From Natronorubrum bangense (GTDB lineage: Archaea > Halobacteriota > Halobacteria > Halobacteriales > Natrialbaceae), in assembly GCF_004799645.1 (NCBI RefSeq), contig NZ_CP031307.1:149906-213905 (forward strand): a DNA stretch of 64,000 nucleotides, given 5' to 3'. The translations under genes were made by a program, and so were the position numbers. Below the pieces are notes generated by a model. It had not been told where the DNA came from. It searched no databases and saw only the letters and a program-made list of their open reading frames with translations. Each line of letters opens with the position of its first letter. Within the stretch, counting starts at the first letter, position 1. Below are positions 52,669 through 61,786 of this stretch, one piece after another.

Positions 52669-54063
52669 ATGACTGCACGCAATCAGCTACTTGTGGTCCT
52701 TACTGTGTTGATGCTCGTGTGCTCGAGCGGGGCGATGGTTGCCGGTGCGACACCGGCTGCAACCGTCGATGAGGACACAGATACCAACGAGAGTGAGGAT
52801 CCTGAACCTAGTGATGAGACAGAGACAGCACCGGATGAACAGCCTGATGACGAAGCGGTAATGGAGGATGATGAAGACGATGCTCAAGACGCCACCGTAA
52901 CGTTCTCCGACCAGACGACCGATGGCGAGACGGTCGTCGTCGACGAAGTCACGATGGCAAGTGGTGGATTCGTCGTCATTCACGACAGCAGCCTGCTCGT
53001 CGGCGAGGTCATCGAGAGCGTCATCGGCACCTCCGAGTATCTCGAATCAGGCACTCACGAGAACGTCGAAGTGACTCTCGATGAGCCACTCGAGGAGGAC
53101 GAGACGCTGATCGCGATGCCACACCGCGATACGAACGATAACGAGACATTCGACTTCGTCGAGACCGAGGGTGAAGACGACGGTCCATATCTGACGGCCG
53201 ATGACGAACCCGTGACTGACCGGGCTGTCGTCACTGTCGACGACCCAGCGGATCTCGAGGAGGGACCAGTTGAGGAGAAGCCGGTTGAGGAGGAACCAGT
53301 TGAGGAGAAGCCGGTTGAGGAGGAACCAGTTGAGGAGAAGCCAGTTGAAGAGGAGCCAGTTGAGGAAGAACCAGTTGAGGAAAAACCGGTTGAGGAGGAA
53401 CCAGTTGAAAAGAAGCCGGTTGAAGAAGAGCCAGTCGAGGAGAAACCAGAGGAAGAACCAGTTGAGGAGAAGCCGGTTGAAGAGGAGCCAGTCGAGGAGA
53501 AACCAGTTGAGGAAGAGCCAGTCGATGAGGAACCGGTTGAAGAGGAGCCAGTCGAGGAGATCGAAGATGACGTGATCGATATCGTCATCGAACAGGCGAC
53601 TATCTTCGTGTACATCGGTGAACTGTCGGACGATGAGCACGCTGTTGCTGTCGATACTGCCAACGACGACGTTGACGCTGCATCCGGCGTGGACGACGAC
53701 ATGGCCACCGAAAACCATCTGAATGACGTGGAACTCTCCTTCACTACCGCTGACCTCGAGGTCACTGTCACTGTCACCGAACTCACGGTCGTCGTGGTCG
53801 ATGATAAACAGCTGCCTGACATGGAAGACGACTCCGGTGAGGAAACTGTCGATGGCCTCGAGGACGAGTCAGCCGACGATGAAGCTGTGACGGATGCGGA
53901 TGATGAAATGCCTGCTGAGGCGGACGAAAACGCCGAAATCGTTATTGAACAGCTAACCATCTTCGTGTTCATCGAAGATATCCACGACCTCTTCGAGGAA
54001 CCGACTCACGAGGAGCCTGACGAAACCACTGCCGAGTCGATGATCGGCGTCGGCGCCGCATAA
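52669..54063 (+). CDS. Secreted DUF7282-type protein with Pro-Val-Glu-Glu repeats
   Basis: 464 residues. Signal peptide (NQLLVVLTVLMLVCSSGAMVAG). A DUF7282 domain at ~72-190 (TVTFSDQTTDGETVVVDEVTMASGGFVVIHD, VEVTLDEPLEEDETLIAMPHRD). Residues ~200-300 (53268-53565) are about 20 copies of PVEEK/PVEEE with one shortened unit (PEEE) and a final PVEEIEDD. After it, two copies of a hydrophobic-strand motif IVIEQ-A/L-TIFV-Y/F-I (near 307 and 425) flank an acidic section. The repeats suggest an extended surface spacer whose length could vary by recombination. No wall-attachment signal seen. Confidence 0.85.
   Translation: MTARNQLLVVLTVLMLVCSSGAMVAGATPAATVDEDTDTNESEDPEPSDETETAPDEQPDDEAVMEDDEDDAQDATVTFSDQTTDGETVVVDEVTMASGGFVVIHDSSLLVGEVIESVIGTSEYLESGTHENVEVTLDEPLEEDETLIAMPHRDTNDNETFDFVETEGEDDGPYLTADDEPVTDRAVVTVDDPADLEEGPVEEKPVEEEPVEEKPVEEEPVEEKPVEEEPVEEEPVEEKPVEEEPVEKKPVEEEPVEEKPEEEPVEEKPVEEEPVEEKPVEEEPVDEEPVEEEPVEEIEDDVIDIVIEQATIFVYIGELSDDEHAVAVDTANDDVDAASGVDDDMATENHLNDVELSFTTADLEVTVTVTELTVVVVDDKQLPDMEDDSGEETVDGLEDESADDEAVTDADDEMPAEADENAEIVIEQLTIFVFIEDIHDLFEEPTHEEPDETTAESMIGVGAA
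53268..53565 (+). repeat. Tandem 15-bp repeats coding Pro-Val-Glu-Glu-Lys/Glu
   Basis: Units of the form ccagttgaggagaagccg/ggttgaggaggaacca repeat about 20 times with third-position variation (gtt/gtc, gag/gaa), so the array is old enough to have diverged but still collinear. Reading frame is kept throughout, including one unit shortened by a codon. Confidence 0.85.
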
Positions 54064-54258
54064 CACGCTGACGGCTACTGACGGACAGCCATCAGTGATC
54101 TCTGTTGACAGTCCCAGCGGTGATGGACTGCAACTCCGTCTGTCCGGCAGTATCCCAGTCCCTGTGGACCAACCCTGTCGGCTTTTTTCCGCGCCGAACC
54201 GGCTGCGATGTCTCCACACCGAGAACACGAGACCCGAATATCATTTCGATTACAGCGA

Positions 54259-54762
54259 TCATCCCATTAGCTGATAGAGACTGCTCGCGGCAACGACCAG
54301 CAACACGAGCACACTCGAGAGAACGGAATCGATGCTCGAGAGCAACGGCGCCCCCAGTCCGGCGAGTGCGATCACTACGAGCCCGAGAACACAGAGTGCC
54401 AGGTGGAGTTTGAGGACTGACGAGTGACGCTCCTGGTGGCCGTCGATATACTGCAAGACGTCGTTGAAGTTGGGGCCTGGTTGGATCGTCTTCGCATCGG
54501 AGTCGTACTCAATCACGGCGTCTTCCTGCAGTTGTGGGAGGTGTGTTTGCTGCAAGGAGACGTAGACACTCTTGTAGAGATTGTTCGGAACGGGGGTTGT
54601 GTCGGCTTCGCTGGCGGCGATTTCGGAGGCAATCTCCGAAACGTCTACCTGACCGGATTCGTCGCCAAGCAACTGGACGATGGCTCGGCGTCTGTCATTA
54701 CCGAGGATGTGAAAGACCTCACTTTCAGCAAGTGACTCGGTACGATTGGTTTGGACAGACAT
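54259..54762 (-). CDS. DUF7344-type winged-helix membrane protein
   Basis: 167 residues. Start of the wHTH is EVFHILGNDRRRAIVQLLGDESG; wing region KSVYVSLQQTHLPQLQEDAVIEYDSDAKTIQPG; two C-terminal membrane helices (LHLALCVLGLVVIALAGLGAP, VLSSVLVLLVVAASSLYQL). The conserved 'LyqtHLPkLe--giI-yd-d' motif links it to the proteins at 44207 and 58087. Convergent with the DUF7282 gene (195 bp). No target gene is obvious. Confidence 0.87.
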   Translation of the reverse strand: MSVQTNRTESLAESEVFHILGNDRRRAIVQLLGDESGQVDVSEIASEIAASEADTTPVPNNLYKSVYVSLQQTHLPQLQEDAVIEYDSDAKTIQPGPNFNDVLQYIDGHQERHSSVLKLHLALCVLGLVVIALAGLGAPLLSSIDSVLSSVLVLLVVAASSLYQLMG

Positions 54763-55001
54763 CGGTCAGGAAGAGTGAAAGTTATCGACGGATCGTCCAC
54801 CACCAGCTACCATGCACAGTAGCAGTTCGCAGACCACTAACTTTAACTTTTGCAGACTAACCCTCGCCTGTTAGGCTGCTGTTGAAGATCCCAGCACGAG
54901 CGGTAGAGTAGGTGTGGGATACGCTCGACATCGTTCCAGAAGAAGCCTGCCGTATTGGCAGTTGGCCGCAGCGTCTGTCACTCGAGTCGGCCGACAGAAT
55001 C

Positions 55002-55193
55002 TCACTCGCCCGGGAGATGGTTTCCGGATTGCATTTCGCGATAGGTCGTGCAGGATGGACAGCCATGGACGATATCACCGTTGTCACCGAAGACACGAGC
55101 GAACTGTTGGGTGACGTGTGTACCGCAGTTTCGACAGCGTGCGCCTGCTGTCGACGATTCCATGGGTTTCCAGTCGTGGTGTGTGGATTTCAT
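55002..55193 (-). CDS. DUF7563-type small zinc-finger protein
   Basis: Ends GARCRNCGTHVTQQFARVFGDNGDIVHGCPSCTTYREMQSG, the haloarchaeal DUF7563 zinc ribbon (CRNCG and CPSCTTY). The start is uncertain: the ATG at 55193 (MKSTHHDWKPMESST) is chosen; the ATG at 55163 gives a 53-residue form, and the frame is open to 55367 but with a Trp/Arg-rich part unlike the family. Probably a small regulator. The 54763-55001 gap is AT-rich. Confidence 0.7.
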   Translation of the reverse strand: MKSTHHDWKPMESSTAGARCRNCGTHVTQQFARVFGDNGDIVHGCPSCTTYREMQSGNHLPGE

Positions 55194-55769
55194 GGGTGTG
55201 GTGGGGGTGGTACGCGGACGAATCGTGGCAGTATCTTCTTGCGTGGTCGGTCGTCGGTCCGCGCTGGGAACCCAACGGGGCCATCGAGACCAGCAATACT
55301 GCCACAGCCGTCCGAGCATCGTCATATCGAGGGGGGCAAATGCGAATAAAGGACGTAGACTGTTCACTTAGAGAGGGGGTATGAGAACCGCGAAATACGT
55401 AATTTCTGGCCAATAAATCGCAACAGAAGCGCTGAGACGTCTGTTGACGGCGTTTCGACACAGCAATTGCTGCGTCGAATTTAGCTGTATTGGCCTGTAT
55501 TTGGCCCCCCAAATATAATATTGATCGATCTGGGAGGGTTCGAAAGCAGTTATTTCTCGATAGAAATATAGAATTTCGCCAAAGAACGATCTTATTTCTC
55601 TGGATAAGGTACATCGTTATAAAATACCACTATCGCTTACCGATCGTTGTGCTGGAACATAATGGTGGTGCCCGCGATCGAGATGGATTGTTCTCTGAGC
55701 CGATCTGTACCGACTCCTCTCGTCTGAGAGCGAAGAGTGCCGTGCTTCCAAAAACTGATACCGACAAAA
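55194..55769. other. 576-bp AT-rich intergenic region
   Basis: Between the DUF7563-type gene (minus) and an HTH gene (plus). Multiple A/T runs (around 55500-55630, with aaatataatattg) that may hold two promoters. No frame here has haloarchaeal coding character; the upper part of the DUF7563 frame (55194-55367) may still be coding if the longer start is used. Confidence 0.4.
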
Positions 55770-56102
55770 ATGTCAATGCACGCAAGTAACACACGATCGG
55801 AATCGACACCCGACCCATCAGCTCAGCTTGATGTCCTTGGCGACGAATGCGCGCGAACGATCCTCATCGCTACAAGTGACGGGCCAAAGACTGCAAAGGA
55901 GCTGACGAAACGAACGGACAGTTCGTCAGCAACGGTGTACCGACGGATCAATAATCTCCTCGAGAGCGACCTGCTGGCGGAATGTGTGCGGTTCGATGAG
56001 GACGGCTCACATACGACGGCGTACGAGGCGACGGTCGAGACGCTTCAGGTCCAGATTGGTGCGGAGGGAATTGATGTTTCGGTATCGCGGATCGACGACT
56101 GA
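55770..56102 (+). CDS. Winged-helix transcriptional regulator (HTH_20/ArsR-like)
   Basis: 110 residues from the ATG at 55770 (MSMHASNTRSESTPD). The wHTH is LDVLGDECARTILIATSDGPKTAKELTKRTDSSSATVYRRINNLLES, followed by the wing DLLAECVRFDEDGSHTTAYEATVE and a short C-terminal beta-rich part. Similar in layout to the regulator at 12827. No operon partner overlaps it; 136 bp separate it from the PadR-type gene. Ligand unknown. Confidence 0.83.
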   Translation: MSMHASNTRSESTPDPSAQLDVLGDECARTILIATSDGPKTAKELTKRTDSSSATVYRRINNLLESDLLAECVRFDEDGSHTTAYEATVETLQVQIGAEGIDVSVSRIDD

Positions 56103-56238
56103 GCGATATGACCGGTCCCATCGATGGGTGAGAAAACTCAGTTTAGTTCTTAGAATATATTTTGAAAGGATCTCTAACGTTGCTGTATGGTCCGGATAAC
56201 AAATATCTATTCAGTGGAATGGTCACTGTGATTGATCA

Positions 56239-56514
56239 ATGCACGATCTGACCGGCTTCCAACGCGACCTCCTGTACGTGATCGCAGGCGCTGATCAACC
56301 GTCCGGACAGACTGTCAAAGACGAGGTCGAGAAGTACTATAGTTCGGAAATCAACCACGGTCGGCTGTATCCGAACCTCGATACACTCGTCAACAAAGAA
56401 CTGGTCGAGAAAGGCCAACTCGATAGGCGAACAAACTACTACGCGATCACGGGTGCTGGTCGGGATCAGATCGACGAACGTCGCGAGTGGGAAGAACAGT
56501 ACGTCGATTTCTAG
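56239..56514 (+). CDS. PadR-family transcriptional regulator
   Basis: 91 residues, close to the minimal PadR fold: LTGFQRDLLYVIAGADQPSGQTVKDEVEKYY, then SEINHGRLYPNLDTLVNKELVEKGQLDRRTNYYAITGAGRDQI (the winged-helix with the conserved G-R/K-x-Y-P-x-L-d-L motif). The haloarchaeal short PadR group lacks the C-terminal dimerisation helices of bacterial members. A TATA-like stretch lies near 56199-56210. Not in an operon; it is followed by a 319-bp gap to the DUF1616 gene. Confidence 0.9.
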   Translation: MHDLTGFQRDLLYVIAGADQPSGQTVKDEVEKYYSSEINHGRLYPNLDTLVNKELVEKGQLDRRTNYYAITGAGRDQIDERREWEEQYVDF

Positions 56515-56833
56515 GTGAGGGGTGCTCTGACTGAACCGAAGTCAGTTACATCGCCGAGAAGAGTGTTGCTCGCTCACGATATGTATCAATACCAATAGGT
56601 TTTGAACTCGCTATTGTGGTAATTACTTGATTTGGCGGTAATACGGGCATAACAAAGCAATAGAGGATACATTGAACTAATGATTCGAGAATGACATTCA
56701 CGTCGCCGTTAGTGAGGCTGATGGCCGACACTCTCGTCCAAACATCAGCTGCGCCGGTCAGCAACCCGATCGGTCGACGGATCTTCAGTTGGGATGGTCG
56801 ATTGTCTATTCAGCAGTATCCGGTGTCCAATCG

Positions 56834-57814
56834 ATGAGTCACGGAACGAGTACGCTCACACGGTTTGGAGCTGTTCGGGAGTATCCCGTTGATCTCGCAG
56901 CCGTCTCAATCGGGGCACTGCTAGCCTATGGAATCGTCACATCGTTTCAGGACGGCAGCACGCTGCGGCTGCTCGTAACGTTCCCGCTTGCGCTCTTTTT
57001 ACCCGGATACGCACTGATCTCCGTGCTGTTTCCGGCAACCAAACGGAGTGCACGGGAGGCAACGTCGACGGCAGTCGACACCCGCGGGATTGACCTTATC
57101 GAACGACTCGGGTTATCGTTTGCACTCTCGCTAACGATCGTTCCAATCGTTGCGATTGTCCTGCCTTTCACCCAGTGGGGATTCAACACTGTTTCGACTG
57201 CTGCAACACTCGCTCTCGTTACCGTCATGCTGGCTCAGACTGGTGTCGTCCGTCGACTCAGAACGCCGAAAGAAGATCGATTTACCGTATCCCCCATGGC
57301 GTCGCTTGCACGTCTTCGACGGGACCAAAGCGCTGCTGTGACCGCGTCATCAGCCGTTTTGATCCTCGCAATCGGGCTGGCAGCAGGGGCACTCCTCATC
57401 GGATTTCTCGCTCCAATGTCGACGGGCGGGTTCTCCGAACTGGCCCTGTATGGTGAAAACGAGGACGGCGATCTGATTGCCGGTGACGTCGAGTCGGAAA
57501 TCGAACTCGGCGAGTCAGTTCCGGTCACCGTTTCAGTTGAGAATCAGGAAGGTGAGGAAACCGAGTACACGGTCGTCGTCCAGGAACAACGCCTCGAGGA
57601 CGGTGACGTCGTCGAGCGAACCCAATTCGAGGCGTTCGAGACGACACTCGCCGATGAGACGACAGAAACCAGTGAGGTGAGCGTCACGCCGACGGCCGTG
57701 GAGGGCCAGACCGTCCGTATTAGCGTGTTGCTGTTCCACGATGAGCCACCAGCCCAGCCGACGAACGAAAACGCTGCGGAAGATACCTACTTCTGGGTGA
57801 CGATCGAAGAGTAG
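56834..57814 (+). CDS. DUF1616 membrane protein
   Basis: 326 residues from the ATG at 56834 (MSHGTSTLTRFGAVREYP). DUF1616: four or five membrane helices (VDLAAVSIGALLAYGIVTSF, LLVTFPLALFLPGYALISVLF, ERLGLSFALSLTIVPIVAI and later VTASSAVLILAIGLAAGALLIG) and a C-terminal extracytoplasmic domain from about residue 195 (SELALYGENEDGDLIAGDV, then VTVSVENQEGEETEYTVVVQEQ) with beta-strand repeats. Known in archaeal N-glycosylation or S-layer regions; no catalytic function proven. It lies upstream of the sugar operon. Confidence 0.85.
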   Translation: MSHGTSTLTRFGAVREYPVDLAAVSIGALLAYGIVTSFQDGSTLRLLVTFPLALFLPGYALISVLFPATKRSAREATSTAVDTRGIDLIERLGLSFALSLTIVPIVAIVLPFTQWGFNTVSTAATLALVTVMLAQTGVVRRLRTPKEDRFTVSPMASLARLRRDQSAAVTASSAVLILAIGLAAGALLIGFLAPMSTGGFSELALYGENEDGDLIAGDVESEIELGESVPVTVSVENQEGEETEYTVVVQEQRLEDGDVVERTQFEAFETTLADETTETSEVSVTPTAVEGQTVRISVLLFHDEPPAQPTNENAAEDTYFWVTIEE

Positions 57815-58086
57815 CTGCTCGTGCGACTCGACTCGGTGGCGAACCTGTCGAGCGTCGGTCTCCACACTCGCGGTGCTGGCAGCGCGGCCGATCGAACAGA
57901 GCGAGATCGGGTCTGGGGACGAACAACGGACGGGGATCGTGCCGAGTTCAGACGCGTGTAGAAGGCGGTTCAATGACAGCGCTTACCAATACCTGAACCC
58001 GTCTCTGAGTGGGTGGACACGACACGCTCCTGATCAGCGTGGAGAGACAACGTCAGTGATGGAAACTCGAGGGGTGAACGACCTAT

Positions 58087-58611
58087 TCACAGGGCCATGG
58101 CATCGAACCTGGGTCGCCGCGAGACGTGCTGTGCGACTGAGACAGCGAGAACGAGAAGACACAGCGCCAGTGCAACCGCCGGTGCAGCAGTCGCCGTCAG
58201 GGGACCGACCGAAAGCCAGGATAACACGAGTGCGATCACGCCAAGTGTCGTCACCGACATGTAGACCTGATGCCACGGACGGTCGTCCTCGAGTCGCTGA
58301 TCGAGGTACGGTTCGAAGACCTCGTCGCCTGGAAGGAGCTCAATGGCGTGGTCGTCGGGGTCCCAGTCGACGATGCCGTGTTCTTCGAGCATCGGAAGAT
58401 GGGTCTGATACAGTGAGATGTACACTCGACGACGCTGTGTGCGTGTTACCTCGCCCGGATCAGTCTTGTTCTCCCAGGCGGCGACCTGCTCGACGAGTGG
58501 TGAGAGCTCACAGGAGCCTCCGTGTCGTTTGAGATACTGGACCGTCCGTCGTCTCCGAGCGTTGCTGAATACGTCGAACAGTTCGGCTTGTGTTAGTTTG
58601 TGTTCAGACAT
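58087..58611 (-). CDS. DUF7344-type winged-helix membrane protein
   Basis: 174 residues. wHTH: AELFDVFSNARRRRTVQYLKRHGGSCELSPLVEQVAAWENKTDP, then RTQRRRVYISLYQTHLPMLEEHGIVDWDPDDHAIELLPG. Two membrane helices follow (VTTLGVIALVLSWLSVGPL, AVALALCLLVLAVSVAQHV). It is the third such protein in 15 kb, facing away from the acyltransferase operon, so it may repress or activate that operon from 58612-59030. Confidence 0.87.
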   Translation of the reverse strand: MSEHKLTQAELFDVFSNARRRRTVQYLKRHGGSCELSPLVEQVAAWENKTDPGEVTRTQRRRVYISLYQTHLPMLEEHGIVDWDPDDHAIELLPGDEVFEPYLDQRLEDDRPWHQVYMSVTTLGVIALVLSWLSVGPLTATAAPAVALALCLLVLAVSVAQHVSRRPRFDAMAL

Positions 58612-59030
58612 AAGCGTCCTCGCGTTCCCGAATCGGCGCCCATTTCCGGTGTATGGGTATGTTCGGATTCCTCACGTCATCGAATGCCAGACTGTGACAC
58701 TTTACTATCACTCGGCTACCCGATCGAAAGGGGATTATACCAGTTAGCGTTCATGACTGACGCCCAATCCAATATTTCTTTGTGGATAACTACCGGAAGC
58801 GCCCGAACACGGGTGTGAACGGCTGTTTCACAGCTGTTTCCATGTATCTGGGTTGACACTGGTGTAGTTCGTGACTACAGATCCATCAGGTCGGGGATAA
58901 CAAAGCCGTGTTACCGGTTGTATCTGGACGACTGCCCACACGGGTATCGGGTATCAATCATGTATCAACGACACATACGGTTTCGGCGATCTGTCATCGA
59001 CTCGAGTTACACTACTGGAGGTGTCGTCCA
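58612..59030. other. 419-bp divergent intergenic region
   Basis: Promoter region between the DUF7344-type gene (minus) and the acyltransferase operon (plus). AT-rich patches near 58700-58790 (caatatttctttg). No gene-like frame; the frame open upstream of 59031 is not needed for the acyltransferase. Confidence 0.5.
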
Positions 59031-59609
59031 ATGAGCCGGTTTGTCCACGGTGATGACTGTCTCATCGACGACGATGCGACGGTCGGGCACGGCGAGTTCG
59101 ACGAGCCGACACGAATCGGTGACGACGCGACGATAAGGTCGGGTTCGATCGTCTACGGAGACGTCACGATCGGCGACGGGTTCACGACGGGCCACGACGT
59201 TCTGGTCAGGGAAGCAACGACCATTGGCGACGATGTCCTCGTCGGAACCAAGACGGTTATCGACGGCCAAACGACGATCGGTTCACACGTCAGTCTGCAG
59301 ACGAACGTGTATGTTCCGACTGAGACGACGATCGAGGACAACGTCTTCGTCGGACCAGGTGCTGTCATGACGAACGACGAGTACCCGATCAGGACGGACA
59401 ACGGTCTCGAGGGGCCGACGATCAAAGCGGGGGCATCGATCGGCGCTAACGCGACGCTGTTGCCCGGGGTGACCATTGGTGAGAACGCTTTCGTCGCAGC
59501 TGGAGCGGTCGTGACCGAGGACGTTCCCCCTGATACACTCGCTGTCGGAGCGCCAGCAACAGCCCAGACGTTACCAGAGCCACTCGAGGGTGCAAACCAG
59601 ATCGCATGA
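59031..59609 (+). CDS. Left-handed beta-helix acyltransferase
   Basis: 192 residues from the ATG at 59031 (MSRFVHGDDCLIDDDATVG). Hexapeptide repeats run through the protein (ATIRSGSIVYGDVTIGDGF, TTIGDDVLVGTKTVIDGQTTIG, ASIGANATLLPGVTIGENAFVAAGAVVTED), forming a beta-helix with an active-site GHDVLV/NDEYPI region. Typical of UDP-sugar N-acetyl/acyltransferases such as WlbB/PglD. Overlaps the aminotransferase gene by 4 bp and is the only undisrupted member of this sugar operon. With the aminotransferase and dehydrogenase it would make an acetamido or N-acylated sugar. Confidence 0.9.
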   Translation: MSRFVHGDDCLIDDDATVGHGEFDEPTRIGDDATIRSGSIVYGDVTIGDGFTTGHDVLVREATTIGDDVLVGTKTVIDGQTTIGSHVSLQTNVYVPTETTIEDNVFVGPGAVMTNDEYPIRTDNGLEGPTIKAGASIGANATLLPGVTIGENAFVAAGAVVTEDVPPDTLAVGAPATAQTLPEPLEGANQIA

Positions 59610-60803
59610 CTGATACGAACATCGATACCGAGATTGGCATCGACACTGGAACGGGGGCTGAAACCGACCAGCGAACGTCGGAGACTGACCCGGCCGATGG
59701 CTCCGTCTCGATCGCAGACCCTGATATCGGGTCGGATGCCATCCAGCGAGTCCAGTCCGTTCTCGAGAGCGGCATGCTCGCTGATGGGCCCGAAGTGAGA
59801 GCCTTCGAAGAATCGTTCGCTGCCTACTGCGGGGCTGATCGAGCCGTCGCGACGTCTAACGGGACGACTGCGTTACACACCGCACTCGAGGCCGTCGGCC
59901 TCGAGGAGGGTGATGCAGTCATCACGTCGCCGTTTTCGTTTGTCGCGAGTGCAAACGCCATCAGACTCGCCGGCGGAAAGCCGGTGTTTGCGGATATCGA
60001 CCCCGAGACGTACACGCTCGACCCGGCCGATGTCGAACGAATACTTGCGAAACGAGAGGACATTGCCGGCCTGGTTCCGGTCCACCTCTACGGGCTGGCA
60101 GCCGACATGGACTCGCTGTGTGCAATCGCTGACGACCACGACCTATTCGTCGTCGAGGATGCCTGCCAGGCCCACGGTGCTGCCATCGACGGCGATCGTG
60201 TCGGCGCGCTCGGTGACGCTGCGTGTTTCTCGTTTTACCCGACGAAAAACATGACCACTGGCGAAGGTGGGATGGTCACCACCAATCGTGACGATGTCGC
60301 CGACCGGGCTGCGAGCTTCGTCAACCACGGCCGAGACGTCGGCGACGGTGGCAGCTACGAACACGTCGCTCTCGGCCACAACTATCGGCTCACGAGTCTC
60401 GCCGCCGCAATCGGGCGTGCCCAACTCGAGCGCCTCCCCGAATTCAACCGGGCACGTCGAACGCACGCGGCGTACTACGACGACCAGTTGGATTCACTCC
60501 CACTCGAGACACCGACTGAACCGGCCGGCTATCGGCACGTCTATCACCAGTACACCGTCCGGACCGAGAACCGCGAGGCGCTTGCAGCGACACTCGACGA
60601 TCACAACGTCGATACTGGTGTCTACTATGAGACACCGATCCACCCAGCAGCCGGCGTACGAAACCGTGAGTACGGCCGCTGCAACACTGCCGAACGCGGA
60701 GCGGGCAGCCAAGACCGTCCTCTCTCTTCCCGTCCACCCGACTCTTTCGGAGCGCGACCGGCGGACGGTCGTCGAAGCAGTGCGAGACCACTACTCCCAA
60801 TGA
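59606..60803 (+). pseudogene. DegT/DnrJ/EryC1 sugar aminotransferase, one frameshift
   Basis: PLP aminotransferase: VLESGMLADGPEVRAFEESFAAYCGADRAVATSNGTTALHTALEAVGL, VEDACQAHGAAIDGD, SFYPTKNMTTGEGGMVTTN (Schiff-base Lys) and HNYRLTSLAAAIGRAQLERL. After YYETPIHP the frame breaks near 60641-60655, and the natural C-terminus (PAYETVSTAAATLPNAERAAK... ending DHYSQ) is in another frame, with its stop at 60801-60803 overlapping the next start by ATGA. The uninterrupted 566-codon frame that fuses it to the oxidoreductase is an artefact of that shift. The C-terminal ~55 residues would be lost if the shift is real. Confidence 0.88.
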
Positions 60804-61786
60804 CCCGAACCCCCTCCTCACGCCCGATCCAGGCCGGCGTTGTCGGCGTTGGATCTATGGGTGCGAACCACGCGCGCGTGTACAGAGACTTACCAATTGT
60901 CGATCTTGCCGGTGTCACTGATCACGACGACGATATTGCACGCCGGGTTGCCAATGAGTACGACACCGAGGCCGTCTCGTTCGAGACACTCCTCGATCGT
61001 TGTGACGTCGTCACCGTCGCCGTTCCGACACGGGCACACTACGAGGTCGTCTCGGACTGTCTGGAGGCTGGCGTCCACGTGCTCGTCGAGAAGCCGATCG
61101 CCGAGACGGTCGATCAGGGCCGAAGATTGGCAGCGCAGGCCCGAGAACGTGGACTCGTCTTGCAAGTCGGTCACATCGAGCGGTTCAACCCGGCCGTTCG
61201 GACCGTCACCGACCTGATCGACGACCTCGAGGTGATCAGCTCGAGGCCGAACGGCTGGGGCCACCGATCGATCGAACGGACCCGGGGAACGTCATCTTCG
61301 ATCTGATGGTCCACGACGTCGACATCGTCGATTCCATGCTCGATGACCAGTTGGATTCGGTGACTGCAATGGGGACTGACGATGGCCAGTACGCCACGGC
61401 GACGATGCAGTACGACGACGTCGTCGCCTCGCTGACTGCGAGCCGCGTCACCCAAAGAAAGTCCGGAAACTCACCGTCACCGCCCACGACTGTCTCGTCG
61501 AAGTGGATTACTTACAGCAGTCGGTTCTGATCCACCGCGACTCGTATCCGGAGTATCTGACGGACGACGGTACGCGTCGCTATCGCCACGAGAGCGTCGT
61601 CGAACGACCACGGATCGACAACGGCGAACCGCTTCGCCACGAACTCGAGGCGTTCGTCGAGGCCGTCCGTACCGGTACGGAGCCGGTCGTTACTGCCGAA
61701 GACGGCATTGATGCCTCGAAACGGTCCAACTAATCGATTCGATCATCGGCAACGGAAAACAGAAACACGAGGTGAAAGTGCGATGA
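60800..61786 (+). pseudogene. Gfo/Idh/MocA sugar oxidoreductase, three frameshifts
   Basis: Starts MTRTPSSRPIQAGVVGVGSMGANHARVY (Rossmann GxGxxG) and continues CLEAGVHVLVEKPIAETVDQGRR (EKP motif) and VLQVGHIERFNPAVR. One-base losses are inferred near 61241-61246 (continues GNVIFDLMVHDVDIVDSML), 61458-61462 (continues KLTVTAHDCLVEVDYLQQS) and 61713-61716 (natural end ETVQLIDSIIGNGKQKHEVK). Repairing them gives one ~329-residue NAD(P)-dependent sugar dehydrogenase, usually oxidising UDP-sugars at C3 before amination. Its repaired stop (61784-61786) overlaps the next start. As sequenced the gene is broken. Confidence 0.88.

Noticed and set aside
53268..53565. Possible CRISPR array
   Set aside because: The repeats are 15-bp units directly abutting, coding in frame, with no spacers.
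53047..53972. Antisense frames through the PVEE repeats (Phe/Leu/Trp-rich and Ser/Thr-rich products)
   Set aside because: They are the reverse reading of a tandem repeat. Repetition alone keeps them open; no start context or homology, and the sense strand has a signal peptide and a known domain.
59606..61306. 566-residue fusion of aminotransferase and oxidoreductase
   Set aside because: The middle (GVRNREYGRCNTAERG onward) has no resemblance to either family, whereas the correct C-terminus of the aminotransferase is in another frame and its stop overlaps the oxidoreductase start. The fusion is a frameshift artefact.
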